DNA of 8,048 nt from Rhodopirellula sp. (GTDB lineage Bacteria > Planctomycetota > Planctomycetia > Pirellulales > Pirellulaceae): the NCBI GenBank assembly GCA_002712845.1, contig PAUV01000104.1:1-8048 (forward strand), read 5' to 3'. Below the pieces are notes generated by a model. That model did not search any database. It was not told the origin of the DNA and worked only from the letters and a program-made list of their open reading frames with translations. Below are positions 1 through 6,404 of this stretch, piece after piece. Position 1 is the stretch's first letter. Every line of letters starts with the position of its first letter. The translations under genes and the position numbers were made by a program.

Positions 1-968
1 AGACCGGTAAGTTGAATTGGCAGACGGTGGTTCACACGGGAGGATTCGCTAACAAGAGTAGAAACAAACTGAATAAGAAGGCATCTCTTGCCTCCTCTTC
101 TGTCGCGACTGATGGTGAAAAACTATTCATTAATTTTATGAATGATGACGCGTTATGGACCACGGCACTTGATCTGAACGGCGAGATTCTCTGGCAGAAG
201 CGAATTGCAGATTATGTGTTGCATCAAGGCTATGGTGCATCGCCCGCAATCTTTGGTGCTCTTGTGATCGTTTCGGCGGACAACAAAAGTGGTGGGGTCG
301 TGGTTGGTTTGAACCGTGATACCGGCAAGGTTCTTTGGAAGCAGGATCGGCCATCGAAACCAAACTATGCGTCGCCGATTATTCTCAATGCTGCAGGTCG
401 CGACCAGTTGATTCTGAGCGGGGGTGACTTGGTCACCAGTCTTGACCCTTTGACCGGAGAGAAAATCTGGGAGATTGAAGGGGCAACAACAGAATGTGTT
501 ACCAGTGCAGTGACTGATGGAGACCACGTTTTTACCAGTGGTGGATATCCCACCAATCATGTGTCTGCTGTCAAGGCAGATGGTTCGGGTGAGATCGTTT
601 GGCAAAATAAAAGTCGTGTTTATGTGCCTTCGATGCTTCAACGTGATGGCTATTTGTATGCCACGCTGGATGCTGGGATTGCCGCTTGTTTTCGTTGCCG
701 CGATGGAAAGGAAATGTGGAAGAAACGACTGGGTGGCACCTTCAGTAGTTCACCTGTCATGGTGGGAGATCTGATTTACGCAGCGAATGAGGCAGGCCAG
801 ACATTTTTGTTCAAGGCGAGCCCCGATTCGTTCCAAAAAGTCTCCGAAAACAAGCTCGGTGACAGTGTGTTTTCCACCCCAGCGATTTGTGGAAGCCGTA
901 TCTATACCCGCGTAGCACATTTTGAAAATGATCAACGTCAGGAATATTTGTACTGCTTGGGAAACTGA
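1..968 (+). CDS. PQQ-like beta-propeller repeat protein (BamB-like), 5' end outside window
   Basis: Partial gene whose reading frame is open to the left edge of the window. A TTG lies at position 12, but the codons before it (from base 3) read T-G-K and run straight into L-N-W-Q. That is the core of a PQQ-propeller blade motif (TGK-x-x-W), so the true start is upstream. Similar blade motifs recur, counting from that TTG: GEILWQ (58-62), TGKVLW (104-109), TGEKIW (148-153), GEIVWQ (193-198) and GKEMWK (232-237), each separated by strands ending in phrases such as ASP or SSP. This pattern marks the eight-bladed quinoprotein-dehydrogenase/BamB-like fold. No catalytic dehydrogenase residues are visible in this part, so an enzymatic role is not supported; in planctomycetes such proteins are usually secreted or periplasmic and of unknown function. 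The signal peptide, if any, lies outside the window. The gene ends at TGA 966-968. Confidence 0.9.
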   Translation, partial: TGKLNWQTVVHTGGFANKSRNKLNKKASLASSSVATDGEKLFINFMNDDALWTTALDLNGEILWQKRIADYVLHQGYGASPAIFGALVIVSADNKSGGVVVGLNRDTGKVLWKQDRPSKPNYASPIILNAAGRDQLILSGGDLVTSLDPLTGEKIWEIEGATTECVTSAVTDGDHVFTSGGYPTNHVSAVKADGSGEIVWQNKSRVYVPSMLQRDGYLYATLDAGIAACFRCRDGKEMWKKRLGGTFSSSPVMVGDLIYAANEAGQTFLFKASPDSFQKVSENKLGDSVFSTPAICGSRIYTRVAHFENDQRQEYLYCLGN

Positions 969-1019
969 TTCGCATATAAATAAAGTCGAATGCGGGGAAG
1001 TTCAATAAGGGCAATGAGC

Positions 1020-1157
1020 ATGGATTACTCCTGCCTGCATCACAATTTGTATGCGGTCGTTCAACCTCGTGTGCCGACTGAAATGAGAACGCGTGCCGCA
1101 TTCAGCGCTCCGTTTGTTATGCTTTCGCACATCTCATGTATTGCAGCTTTCTGGTGA
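1020..1157 (+). CDS. possible small ORF (45 codons) upstream of the sialidase-like gene
   Basis: An ATG at 1020 opens a 45-codon frame ending at TGA 1155-1157. AAGGG at 1007-1011 lies 8 bases before this ATG, a good ribosome-binding distance. An in-frame ATG at 1014 would be only 2 bases from it. The frame is the same as that of the downstream propeller gene, from which it is separated by this one stop and 45 further bases. The predicted peptide starts MDYSCLHHNLY, has a hydrophobic C-terminal stretch and matches no family I recognise. It may be a leader peptide or a chance frame; amino-acid composition gives no strong support for coding. Confidence 0.2.
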   Translation: MDYSCLHHNLYAVVQPRVPTEMRTRAAFSAPFVMLSHISCIAAFW

Positions 1158-1180
1158 ATTACATCGCTTACCAGTAGTTT

Positions 1181-1204
1181 CTCAACTGTTGAGTTTTTTC
1201 TTTT
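1181..1204 (+). promoter_or_regulatory. perfect 13-bp palindrome followed by T-run just before the sialidase-like gene
   Basis: CTCAAC-T-GTTGAG at 1181-1193 is a perfect inverted repeat, followed at once by TTTTTTCTTTT (1194-1204), whose last bases run into the TTG start codon at 1203. As RNA it could form a short hairpin (5-bp stem, 3-base loop) with a U-tract, resembling a weak intrinsic terminator or attenuator. As DNA it could be an operator. The stem is short and AT-rich, and six-base arms with a one-base centre are expected about twice by chance in a window this size. Confidence 0.3.
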
Positions 1205-2318
1205 GTTCCAGCAGGTTTTGAATTTGGATATTACAGCCCGTCTGAAGGCAGTTGCCTCGAGATTGATTGACCAGGAACAGGCACGAGTCATTGTCCCTCC
1301 CCAAAGACCAGGAACAGGACACTGGTTCGGTGGTGGCAATATGGTTCAGGATCAGGAAGGAACGCTTTGGTTGACAGGCCGGTTTCGTAATCAGGGTGAT
1401 TCACGAACTGGTTTAGGAGCAGGTGAACGTGGACTGGAACTCGCGATTTACCGTTCCGATGATAACGCTCAGACGTTTCAGCAATCGCTGACTCTTTCCA
1501 AAGCGGATTTGAACGTGGTGACGCGGGAAGTGTTGTCGATTGAGGGTGCCGCATTGCGATTCATCGACGATCGCGTTGAGCTGTTTGTTTCCACCGAGAA
1601 ACAGGGTATTGGTTATCCCGAAGAGTTAAGTTCACATCTGAAACCGGGGACGGGAGTCTGGACGATTGATCGCCTGACTGCTGATTCCATCGCCCACCTT
1701 TCCAACGCCGCCGTGGAAACGGTTCTTGAGACGGATGATCCGAGGTTCCTGCACATCAAGGATCCTTTTCTGGGATCGCACGAAGGTGCGGACTGTCTGC
1801 TGTTTTGTACTCATCCTTTTTGCTGGACGAGTTCCAATACTGGTTACGTCGTGCTGGATGATCGAGCGTTAAGTGTGCAACATGCGAACCTGAATTTCTT
1901 TCCTCGTGGTTTCACATGGGACGTGGCGATGACTCGGGGAACTGCACTCGTTAATTTACCTCGCGTTGGTGTTTTGGCTGATCAAGACGTGCAGTTGTTT
2001 TTCTACGATGGTGGAGAATGTGTTCGTGATTTGGATCAACATGCTACGGCTGTTAAACGCCCCCGTGGATATTCCTGTGAAGAATTGGGCGGTGTTGCCT
2101 ATTGTCAGAATGGCGATTTGAACACGGTGCAGCGTTTGTCTGTGAATCATCCCATGTTCGTCAGCCCTCACGGGACGGGATGTAGTCGGTATGTGGATGT
2201 ACTTGCAACAGCAGACAATTACATCGTGACGTGGCAGCAGTCACAGGATGACGGATCGCAACCTCTTGTCATGAATGTGGTCCCGCGTACTGAGATCGAA
2301 ACTCTGCTGATCAACTGA
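1203..2318 (+). CDS. sialidase/glycosidase-like beta-propeller protein of unknown function
   Basis: A 371-residue protein if started at TTG 1203. It resembles proteins usually labelled exo-alpha-sialidase or sialidase-like in planctomycetes. Visible features are a Gly-rich N-terminal segment GTGHWFGGGN (37-46), an arginine-rich GRFRNQGDSR (59-68), a degenerate Asp-box RSDDNAQTF (84-92, without the usual Gly), EGAALRFIDDRVELF (114-128), a KDP motif at 186-188 reminiscent of five-bladed GH43/GH32/GH130-type folds, and a conserved-looking C-terminal SPHGTGCSRYVDV (321-333). There is no signal peptide or membrane segment, so it is probably cytoplasmic, unlike secreted sialidases. The start is uncertain: no ATG occurs before codon 47. 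TTG codons at 1203, 1218 and 1224 are all possible, and the last has AGG 8 bases upstream (1213-1215). Catalytic residues cannot be assigned with confidence. It stands alone on the plus strand and ends 89 bases before the convergent transporter operon. Coding status is firm; function is not. Confidence 0.8.
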   Translation: MFQQVLNLDITARLKAVASRLIDQEQARVIVPPQRPGTGHWFGGGNMVQDQEGTLWLTGRFRNQGDSRTGLGAGERGLELAIYRSDDNAQTFQQSLTLSKADLNVVTREVLSIEGAALRFIDDRVELFVSTEKQGIGYPEELSSHLKPGTGVWTIDRLTADSIAHLSNAAVETVLETDDPRFLHIKDPFLGSHEGADCLLFCTHPFCWTSSNTGYVVLDDRALSVQHANLNFFPRGFTWDVAMTRGTALVNLPRVGVLADQDVQLFFYDGGECVRDLDQHATAVKRPRGYSCEELGGVAYCQNGDLNTVQRLSVNHPMFVSPHGTGCSRYVDVLATADNYIVTWQQSQDDGSQPLVMNVVPRTEIETLLIN

Positions 2319-2357
2319 TGTGGCAGTGGGGCGAAGGTGAGCCGGAAGATAAAACGG

Positions 2358-2397
2358 TTTTGACGCGTTCGCTGTGCTTTTAACGCGTTCGCTGTGA
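2358..2397. repeat. 20-bp tandem duplication, two copies, in the convergent intergenic junction
   Basis: Bases 2358-2377 and 2378-2397 are two adjacent 20-base units that differ at only two positions (unit positions 5 and 20). They share TTTT followed by ACGCGTTCGCTGTG. Because ACGCGT is self-complementary, ACGCGTT at 2363-2369 can pair with AACGCGT at 2382-2388, giving a 7-bp stem with a 12-base loop in either transcript. It lies between the 3' ends of two convergent genes (stops at 2318 and 2408), where a bidirectional terminator would be expected. However, no clean U-tract follows the stem on either strand. Confidence 0.75.
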
Positions 2398-2407
2398 TGC
2401 ATCGATG

Positions 2408-3775
2408 TTACGGCAACGGGGTAACGAATACTTCGGTGAAGATGAACTGGCTTCCGAGTCCGGTCAGCACCGCGAGTTCCAGCAGCACGATCCAGCGTGC
2501 AGGAGCACCTCGCATCATTTGCCCGCCAATCAGTGCCACCATGGCGGCTGAAGCGATTGCAAACGGCAGCCATCCGGTGGACAGCAGCAGGACATATCCA
2601 CACAACAGGCCAAAGCAGGCGATGGCGATGTCCGGTCGTTTTCGAAATGGTTCGGACACGAGAGAAGAAGCTGCTGGTTCATCATCGCTTTTCCGCATGA
2701 TTGCTTCGAGAACAGCCCATGCCAAGAAGATCGCCAGCAGTATGCCGACATAAACGGTGAAATCTGGTAGCCATGTCTGTTCTTGCTCTGCTACCAAATT
2801 GAATTGTTTGATGCTGTTATCGAGTCGTTCTTGCAGTTCGGAGTCTCTCTCGTAACTGGGGTCCATCCGTAGGCGTGCCAGTTCCGTCTGCACGGTTTCG
2901 TTTTGCATTGCCTTTGCGAGTACATTGGCCCAAAAGTCGAGAATCTCTGGTGGTGTTTCTTTGGGGGCCCACCAGTAGTTCGCATTGGTGAGTACCACGG
3001 GGATTTTCATCTCAGTGGCTGTGGGCACATGTGGAATCGACTCGTGGCGTTCCTTGCTCAATAGGGCAATGGCACGAATGTTTTCATCTGCAGGTGTGCC
3101 TTCGACTCCGCGAAAATCGAGGTATTCCGAGAGCGAAAAAATCCCGGCTTCAAGGTGACCACCGAGGATTTTGCTGTAGCGATCTGCTCCGCCGCCTGCC
3201 GACACGATGCTGAGTTCTGCGCCTGGCAACGCTTTTTGTAGCTGTAGAGTAGTGAAGTAAGCAGGGGCACCTTTGTTCGCTCCAAAACGAACGGTGCTTG
3301 GTTTGTCTTTCGCAGTCTGCAGAAGATCGACGATGTTCTTGATTGGTGAATCGTCCCGAACCAGGATGACCATCGACATCTCACCAGTCATTGCGATCGG
3401 TTCAAATGCTTCTGGACCGTAATCAACTGTTTCTGCAAGTTTTGCAGTGATGATCGCGTTGTGGTGACAGAGGATTTTGTAGCCATCTGGATCAGCGTTT
3501 TTTACTTCACGACTGCCAATGGTTCCGCTGCCTCCCGGTTGGTTGATGATGACGAGAGGTTGATCCAGCAGTTGATCCTCGGAGATTCCTTTCTGCAGGA
3601 TGCGGACAAACGTATCACTTCCACCACCAGCATCGTAAGGAACGACGATATGAATGGGGCGTTCGGGGTATCCGGTTTCAGCTGATTCTGATGTGGAACG
3701 GAGGACTTGCCAACCAATCAACGCAGCGATGGCTGTCACTGAAGCGACGTGCCAGAGGATCGTTGGTATTTTCAT
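2408..3775 (-). CDS. TctC-TctB fusion: membrane-anchored solute-binding domain plus small membrane subunit of a tripartite tricarboxylate transporter
   Basis: A single uninterrupted 455-residue protein. Residues 5-23 form a hydrophobic N-terminal segment without lipobox or clear cleavage site, probably an uncleaved anchor. Residues 36-330 are a TctC/Bug-family binding domain, shown by YPERPIHIVVPYDAGGGSD (36-54), NQPGGSGTIGSREV (78-91), DPDGY (95-99) and HVPTATEM (249-256). Residues 335-455 are TctB-like. WLPDF leads into membrane segments near 338-358, 382-399, 402-420 and 428-447, with GWLPFAIASAAMVAL (401-415) in the place of the usual lGF-at motif and a C-terminal FTEVFVTPLP typical of TctB. 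TctC and TctB are normally separate proteins. The start at ATG 3775 overlaps the tctA stop (ATGA) and has AGGAG 8 bases upstream. An in-frame ATG at 3901 would lie wholly within tctA and is rejected. Family assignment is strong; the solute is unknown (Bug proteins bind various carboxylates). Confidence 0.9.
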   Translation of the reverse strand: MKIPTILWHVASVTAIAALIGWQVLRSTSESAETGYPERPIHIVVPYDAGGGSDTFVRILQKGISEDQLLDQPLVIINQPGGSGTIGSREVKNADPDGYKILCHHNAIITAKLAETVDYGPEAFEPIAMTGEMSMVILVRDDSPIKNIVDLLQTAKDKPSTVRFGANKGAPAYFTTLQLQKALPGAELSIVSAGGGADRYSKILGGHLEAGIFSLSEYLDFRGVEGTPADENIRAIALLSKERHESIPHVPTATEMKIPVVLTNANYWWAPKETPPEILDFWANVLAKAMQNETVQTELARLRMDPSYERDSELQERLDNSIKQFNLVAEQEQTWLPDFTVYVGILLAIFLAWAVLEAIMRKSDDEPAASSLVSEPFRKRPDIAIACFGLLCGYVLLLSTGWLPFAIASAAMVALIGGQMMRGAPARWIVLLELAVLTGLGSQFIFTEVFVTPLP

Positions 3776-5307
3776 TTCAGTGGCTCCTGCGGTGATGCCG
3801 TTAACACTGAACCAAGTCTCGTTTTCAAGTGAGGAGCCAGCAACATCGCGAGGGCGATCAAGATGAAGACCAGCGAAAGTGGTTGGGTCACAATTGGCCA
3901 AAAACTACCATTGGAAGCTTGCAGACCAAGGCTAAGGTTCTCCTCAGCGATAGGGCCAAGTACAAAACCAATGATGAACGGTGCCAACGGGATTTTGACT
4001 GATTCAAGAAGAAAACCCAGGACACCAAATCCCAGCATGACCCAGACATCAAACAATCGGTTCGAAAGTGCGAACGATCCGATCACGCAAAAACAAAGAA
4101 TGACAGGAAGCAGATAGGGGCGAGGGACATGCACCACTTTCGCCAGCAGACGCATCGAAAATATCATCGTTGCGGCCATGACCATGTTGGCAATCAGCAT
4201 GGCGCCCATAATGGTGTAAACCATTTCCGGACTCTCGCTGAACAAACGCGGCCCAGGTTGCAGGCCATGAATGACCAATGCACCCAACAGGACAGCCTCG
4301 ACGACACTGCCCGGAAGGCCCATGGCGATCAGAGGAATGAGTGCACCGCCAATGGTTGCGTTGTTGGCCGCCTCGGAAGCGACCACACCGTCTTCGTGAC
4401 CTGTGCCGTATTTTTCAGGTGTCTTGGAAAGACTTTTGGAAACACTGTAAGCGGTCACTGATCCAATGTTGGCTCCAATCCCCGGAAGAATGCCGATCCA
4501 CGTTCCAATTACAGATGAGCGAATCAGATTGACCCCATGTTTGATAAAGTCTGCTGGTCTCAGGAAAACGCTTTCCTGTCCAAGCTCAATCGGTTTTGAT
4601 TTTTGTTCGATGTTGGTGATGTCTCTCAGGATTTGATTGACTGCAAACAAGCCGATCAGCACGGGCAGCAATTGGAAACCATCATTCAATTCGGTGATTC
4701 CAAACGTTAATCGGGCTTGGCCGGTAGCAGCATTGATGCCTGGCATTGCCAAGAAGATTCCAAGGAAACCTGAGAACAGAGACTTGGAGAGTGACTTACC
4801 ACCGATGGTCGCAATCAGAACCAGAGCCATCATCACGAGTGAAAAATATTCAAAAAAACCGAATTTGGATGACAGCTTGGCAATGGGGCTGGTCAGTAGC
4901 ACGAGGAAAACCCACGAGATCATGCCCCCGGCCAGCGATGCCATGACCCCCAGTCCTAACGCACGGCCCGGTTTGCCCTGTTGAGCCATCGGGTAACCGT
5001 CCAGCGTTGTTATGATCGACGCTGGAGTACCTGGCATTCTCAGCAGCGTTGCGGTGATCATTCCACCACTGACCGCACCCACATAAATACTGATCAGAAA
5101 TGCCATCGACAGCAGCGGATCAGCACCGTAAGTCAGCGGCAAGACCAGCGCAATCAACATCGTGCCAGTCAAACCTGGGACCGCGCCGACAAAGATTCCC
5201 AGCGCCGTGCCGACAGCAACGACAGCGAGTCCGGTAGGGCTGCTGAGGGTTTGGTACGCTGTTTCAAAGCCCGGTAGAGCTGCTAGCAGAGTAAATGAAT
5301 TGATCAC
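3772..5307 (-). CDS. tctA: TctA family permease, large membrane subunit of a tripartite tricarboxylate transporter
   Basis: A 511-residue polytopic inner-membrane protein, the usual length for TctA. It carries the family's signatures in order: GIFVGAVPGLTGTM (37-50); the long signature at 93-118, with GTPASI, LDGYPMA and QQGKPGRALG; the second-half repeat of the first motif, GILPGIGANIGS (272-283); EAANNATIGGALIPL (312-326) followed by MGLPGS (329-334); and GFVLGPIAEENL (447-458). The two PG-loop motifs reflect the internal repeat of this family, which is thought to form the substrate path powered by an ion gradient. Translation starts at GTG 5307, which overlaps the stop of the reductase gene (GTGA) and has AGG 7 bases upstream (5315-5317). 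The stop overlaps the start of the tctC-tctB fusion. The order tctA then tctC-tctB differs from the common tctC-tctB-tctA order. Identity is secure; the transported substrate cannot be read from the sequence. Confidence 0.96.
   Translation of the reverse strand: MINSFTLLAALPGFETAYQTLSSPTGLAVVAVGTALGIFVGAVPGLTGTMLIALVLPLTYGADPLLSMAFLISIYVGAVSGGMITATLLRMPGTPASIITTLDGYPMAQQGKPGRALGLGVMASLAGGMISWVFLVLLTSPIAKLSSKFGFFEYFSLVMMALVLIATIGGKSLSKSLFSGFLGIFLAMPGINAATGQARLTFGITELNDGFQLLPVLIGLFAVNQILRDITNIEQKSKPIELGQESVFLRPADFIKHGVNLIRSSVIGTWIGILPGIGANIGSVTAYSVSKSLSKTPEKYGTGHEDGVVASEAANNATIGGALIPLIAMGLPGSVVEAVLLGALVIHGLQPGPRLFSESPEMVYTIMGAMLIANMVMAATMIFSMRLLAKVVHVPRPYLLPVILCFCVIGSFALSNRLFDVWVMLGFGVLGFLLESVKIPLAPFIIGFVLGPIAEENLSLGLQASNGSFWPIVTQPLSLVFILIALAMLLAPHLKTRLGSVLTASPQEPLK
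3784..3788 (-). promoter_or_regulatory. ribosome-binding site of the tctC-tctB fusion gene
   Basis: AGGAG on the minus strand (plus-strand CTCCT), 8 bases before ATG 3775 and inside the 3' end of tctA. It is the strongest Shine-Dalgarno match near any start in the window. It fixes the start of the fusion gene at the ATGA overlap rather than at the in-frame ATG 126 bases upstream. Confidence 0.8.
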
Positions 5308-6308
5308 ACGCGTGCCTGTTCGATACCATCCATAGAAGCAAGTGCCTCACTGCGTTGGTTGAGTAATCGCTGTACTTCGCCCGTGGTGTCTTCAGACATG
5401 ACCCGGGTGCCAGCGACTGCTGTTTGTTCAATTTGTTCGGGGCGACGAGCACCCACAATGGCACTGGTGACCTCTGGGCGTCGCAAGACCCAAGCGATGG
5501 AAAGTTCCGCTACGGTCCAGCCAAGATCCTTTGCGATGTCATTCAGGCCAGTCACAAACTCAAGGTTGATTTCCAGCTGGGGTGATTGAAATCTTGGGTC
5601 ACGACTGCGGTGATCCTTTTCGGATAGATCGCGAGCTCGTGCGACGTTGAAGCTACCTGTCAACAAACCCTTACCCATCGGACTGTAGCAGACCACACCA
5701 ATTTTATTTTCACTACAAAAGGGCATGATTTCATTTTCCACATCAGCTGAAATCATGCTGTAAGGCGGTTGCAGTGAAGCGACGGGATGAATGCTTTGCA
5801 ATCGTTGCAGCTGGGATACATCGTGGTTTGAAACACCGATGTGTCGAACCTTGCCTTGGTTTTTCAGGTCGACGAGCGTTTCCCATCCCTCTTCGATTTC
5901 TTCGTCTGGCTGCGGCCAATGCATTTGGTACAGGTCGATGCAATCAACCTGTAACCGTTTTAAGCTGGCTTCACACTCCGCGATGACGCTGGCACGCTGC
6001 AGTGATTTTCCAATCTGACCGTTTCCTGCGTTCGTCCGGCCGCATTTGGTCGCGATCAAAGGCCGATCGCCAACGGGAAGCTCTGCAACTGCTTTACCCA
6101 CCAGTGTCTCGCTTTTTCCAAGTCCGTAGACAGCAGCGGTGTCAATCCAATTCACTCCGACATCTACAGCTCGTTTGATCGCAGCGATCGCTTGATCATC
6201 ATCCTGGTCGCCCCACCCGAATGCCCATTCGCCACCACCAATCGCCCATGTGCCCAAGCCGACGACGCTGAGGTTCAGGTCGGTGCTGCCAAGAAGTCGT
6301 GTCTGCAT
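5304..6308 (-). CDS. aldo/keto reductase, NAD(P)H-dependent
   Basis: A 334-residue soluble (beta/alpha)8-barrel enzyme of the aldo/keto reductase superfamily, which reduces aldehydes or ketones to alcohols with NAD(P)H. The N-terminal LGSTDLNLSVVGLGTWAIGG (6-25) is typical of the family. The catalytic tetrad is complete: D56 (WIDTA), Y61 (AVYG), K88 (ATKCG) and H130 (YQMHWPQP). HIGVSN (156-161), CYSPMGKGLLTG (207-218) and IVGARRPEQIEQ (284-295) are the usual late-barrel and cofactor-binding segments. It resembles the bacterial YajO/Tas/GSP69-like branch rather than the short eukaryotic aldose reductases. There is no signal peptide, so it is cytoplasmic. ATG 6308 gives the expected N-terminus, although only a weak GGGA precedes it. 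It is the first gene of the transporter operon, and its TGA overlaps the GTG start of tctA by 4 bases. Substrate unknown; a role in processing the imported compound is inferred from context only. Confidence 0.93.
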   Translation of the reverse strand: MQTRLLGSTDLNLSVVGLGTWAIGGGEWAFGWGDQDDDQAIAAIKRAVDVGVNWIDTAAVYGLGKSETLVGKAVAELPVGDRPLIATKCGRTNAGNGQIGKSLQRASVIAECEASLKRLQVDCIDLYQMHWPQPDEEIEEGWETLVDLKNQGKVRHIGVSNHDVSQLQRLQSIHPVASLQPPYSMISADVENEIMPFCSENKIGVVCYSPMGKGLLTGSFNVARARDLSEKDHRSRDPRFQSPQLEINLEFVTGLNDIAKDLGWTVAELSIAWVLRRPEVTSAIVGARRPEQIEQTAVAGTRVMSEDTTGEVQRLLNQRSEALASMDGIEQARV

Positions 6309-6328
6309 TCAATTTTTCCCGAGGACTC

Positions 6329-6339
6329 GATTTGAAATC
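6329..6339. promoter_or_regulatory. 11-bp perfect palindrome upstream of the reductase-transporter operon
   Basis: GATTT-G-AAATC lies 20 bases before the ATG of the aldo/keto reductase, in the 5' leader or promoter region of the operon. It could be an operator half-site pair. No convincing -35/-10 pair is visible: TTCAGA (6354-6359, minus strand) and TTCAAA 17 bases further on are weak matches, the latter inside the palindrome. Five-base arms with a one-base centre are expected several times by chance in 8 kb. Confidence 0.2.
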
Positions 6340-6404
6340 TCGTGTGTTTGCTGTCTGAACCACACATCTTACTGTGGAACCGAACGCTCTGCGACTGATG
6401 GTTG

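Noticed and set aside
12..14. TTG at 12 as the start of the PQQ-like gene
   Set aside because: The preceding in-frame codons encode T-G-K, which completes the blade motif with the following L-N-W-Q. The frame is open to the window edge, so the gene is 5'-truncated by the window.
153..641. 162-codon minus-strand frame antisense to the PQQ-like gene
   Set aside because: It is a shadow of a well-supported coding frame with no recognisable motif.
3773..3901. N-terminal extension of the tctC-tctB fusion to an in-frame ATG at 3901
   Set aside because: The extra 42 residues are polar, lie entirely inside tctA in another frame and would bury the membrane anchor. The ATG at 3775 has a strong AGGAG and the classic ATGA overlap.
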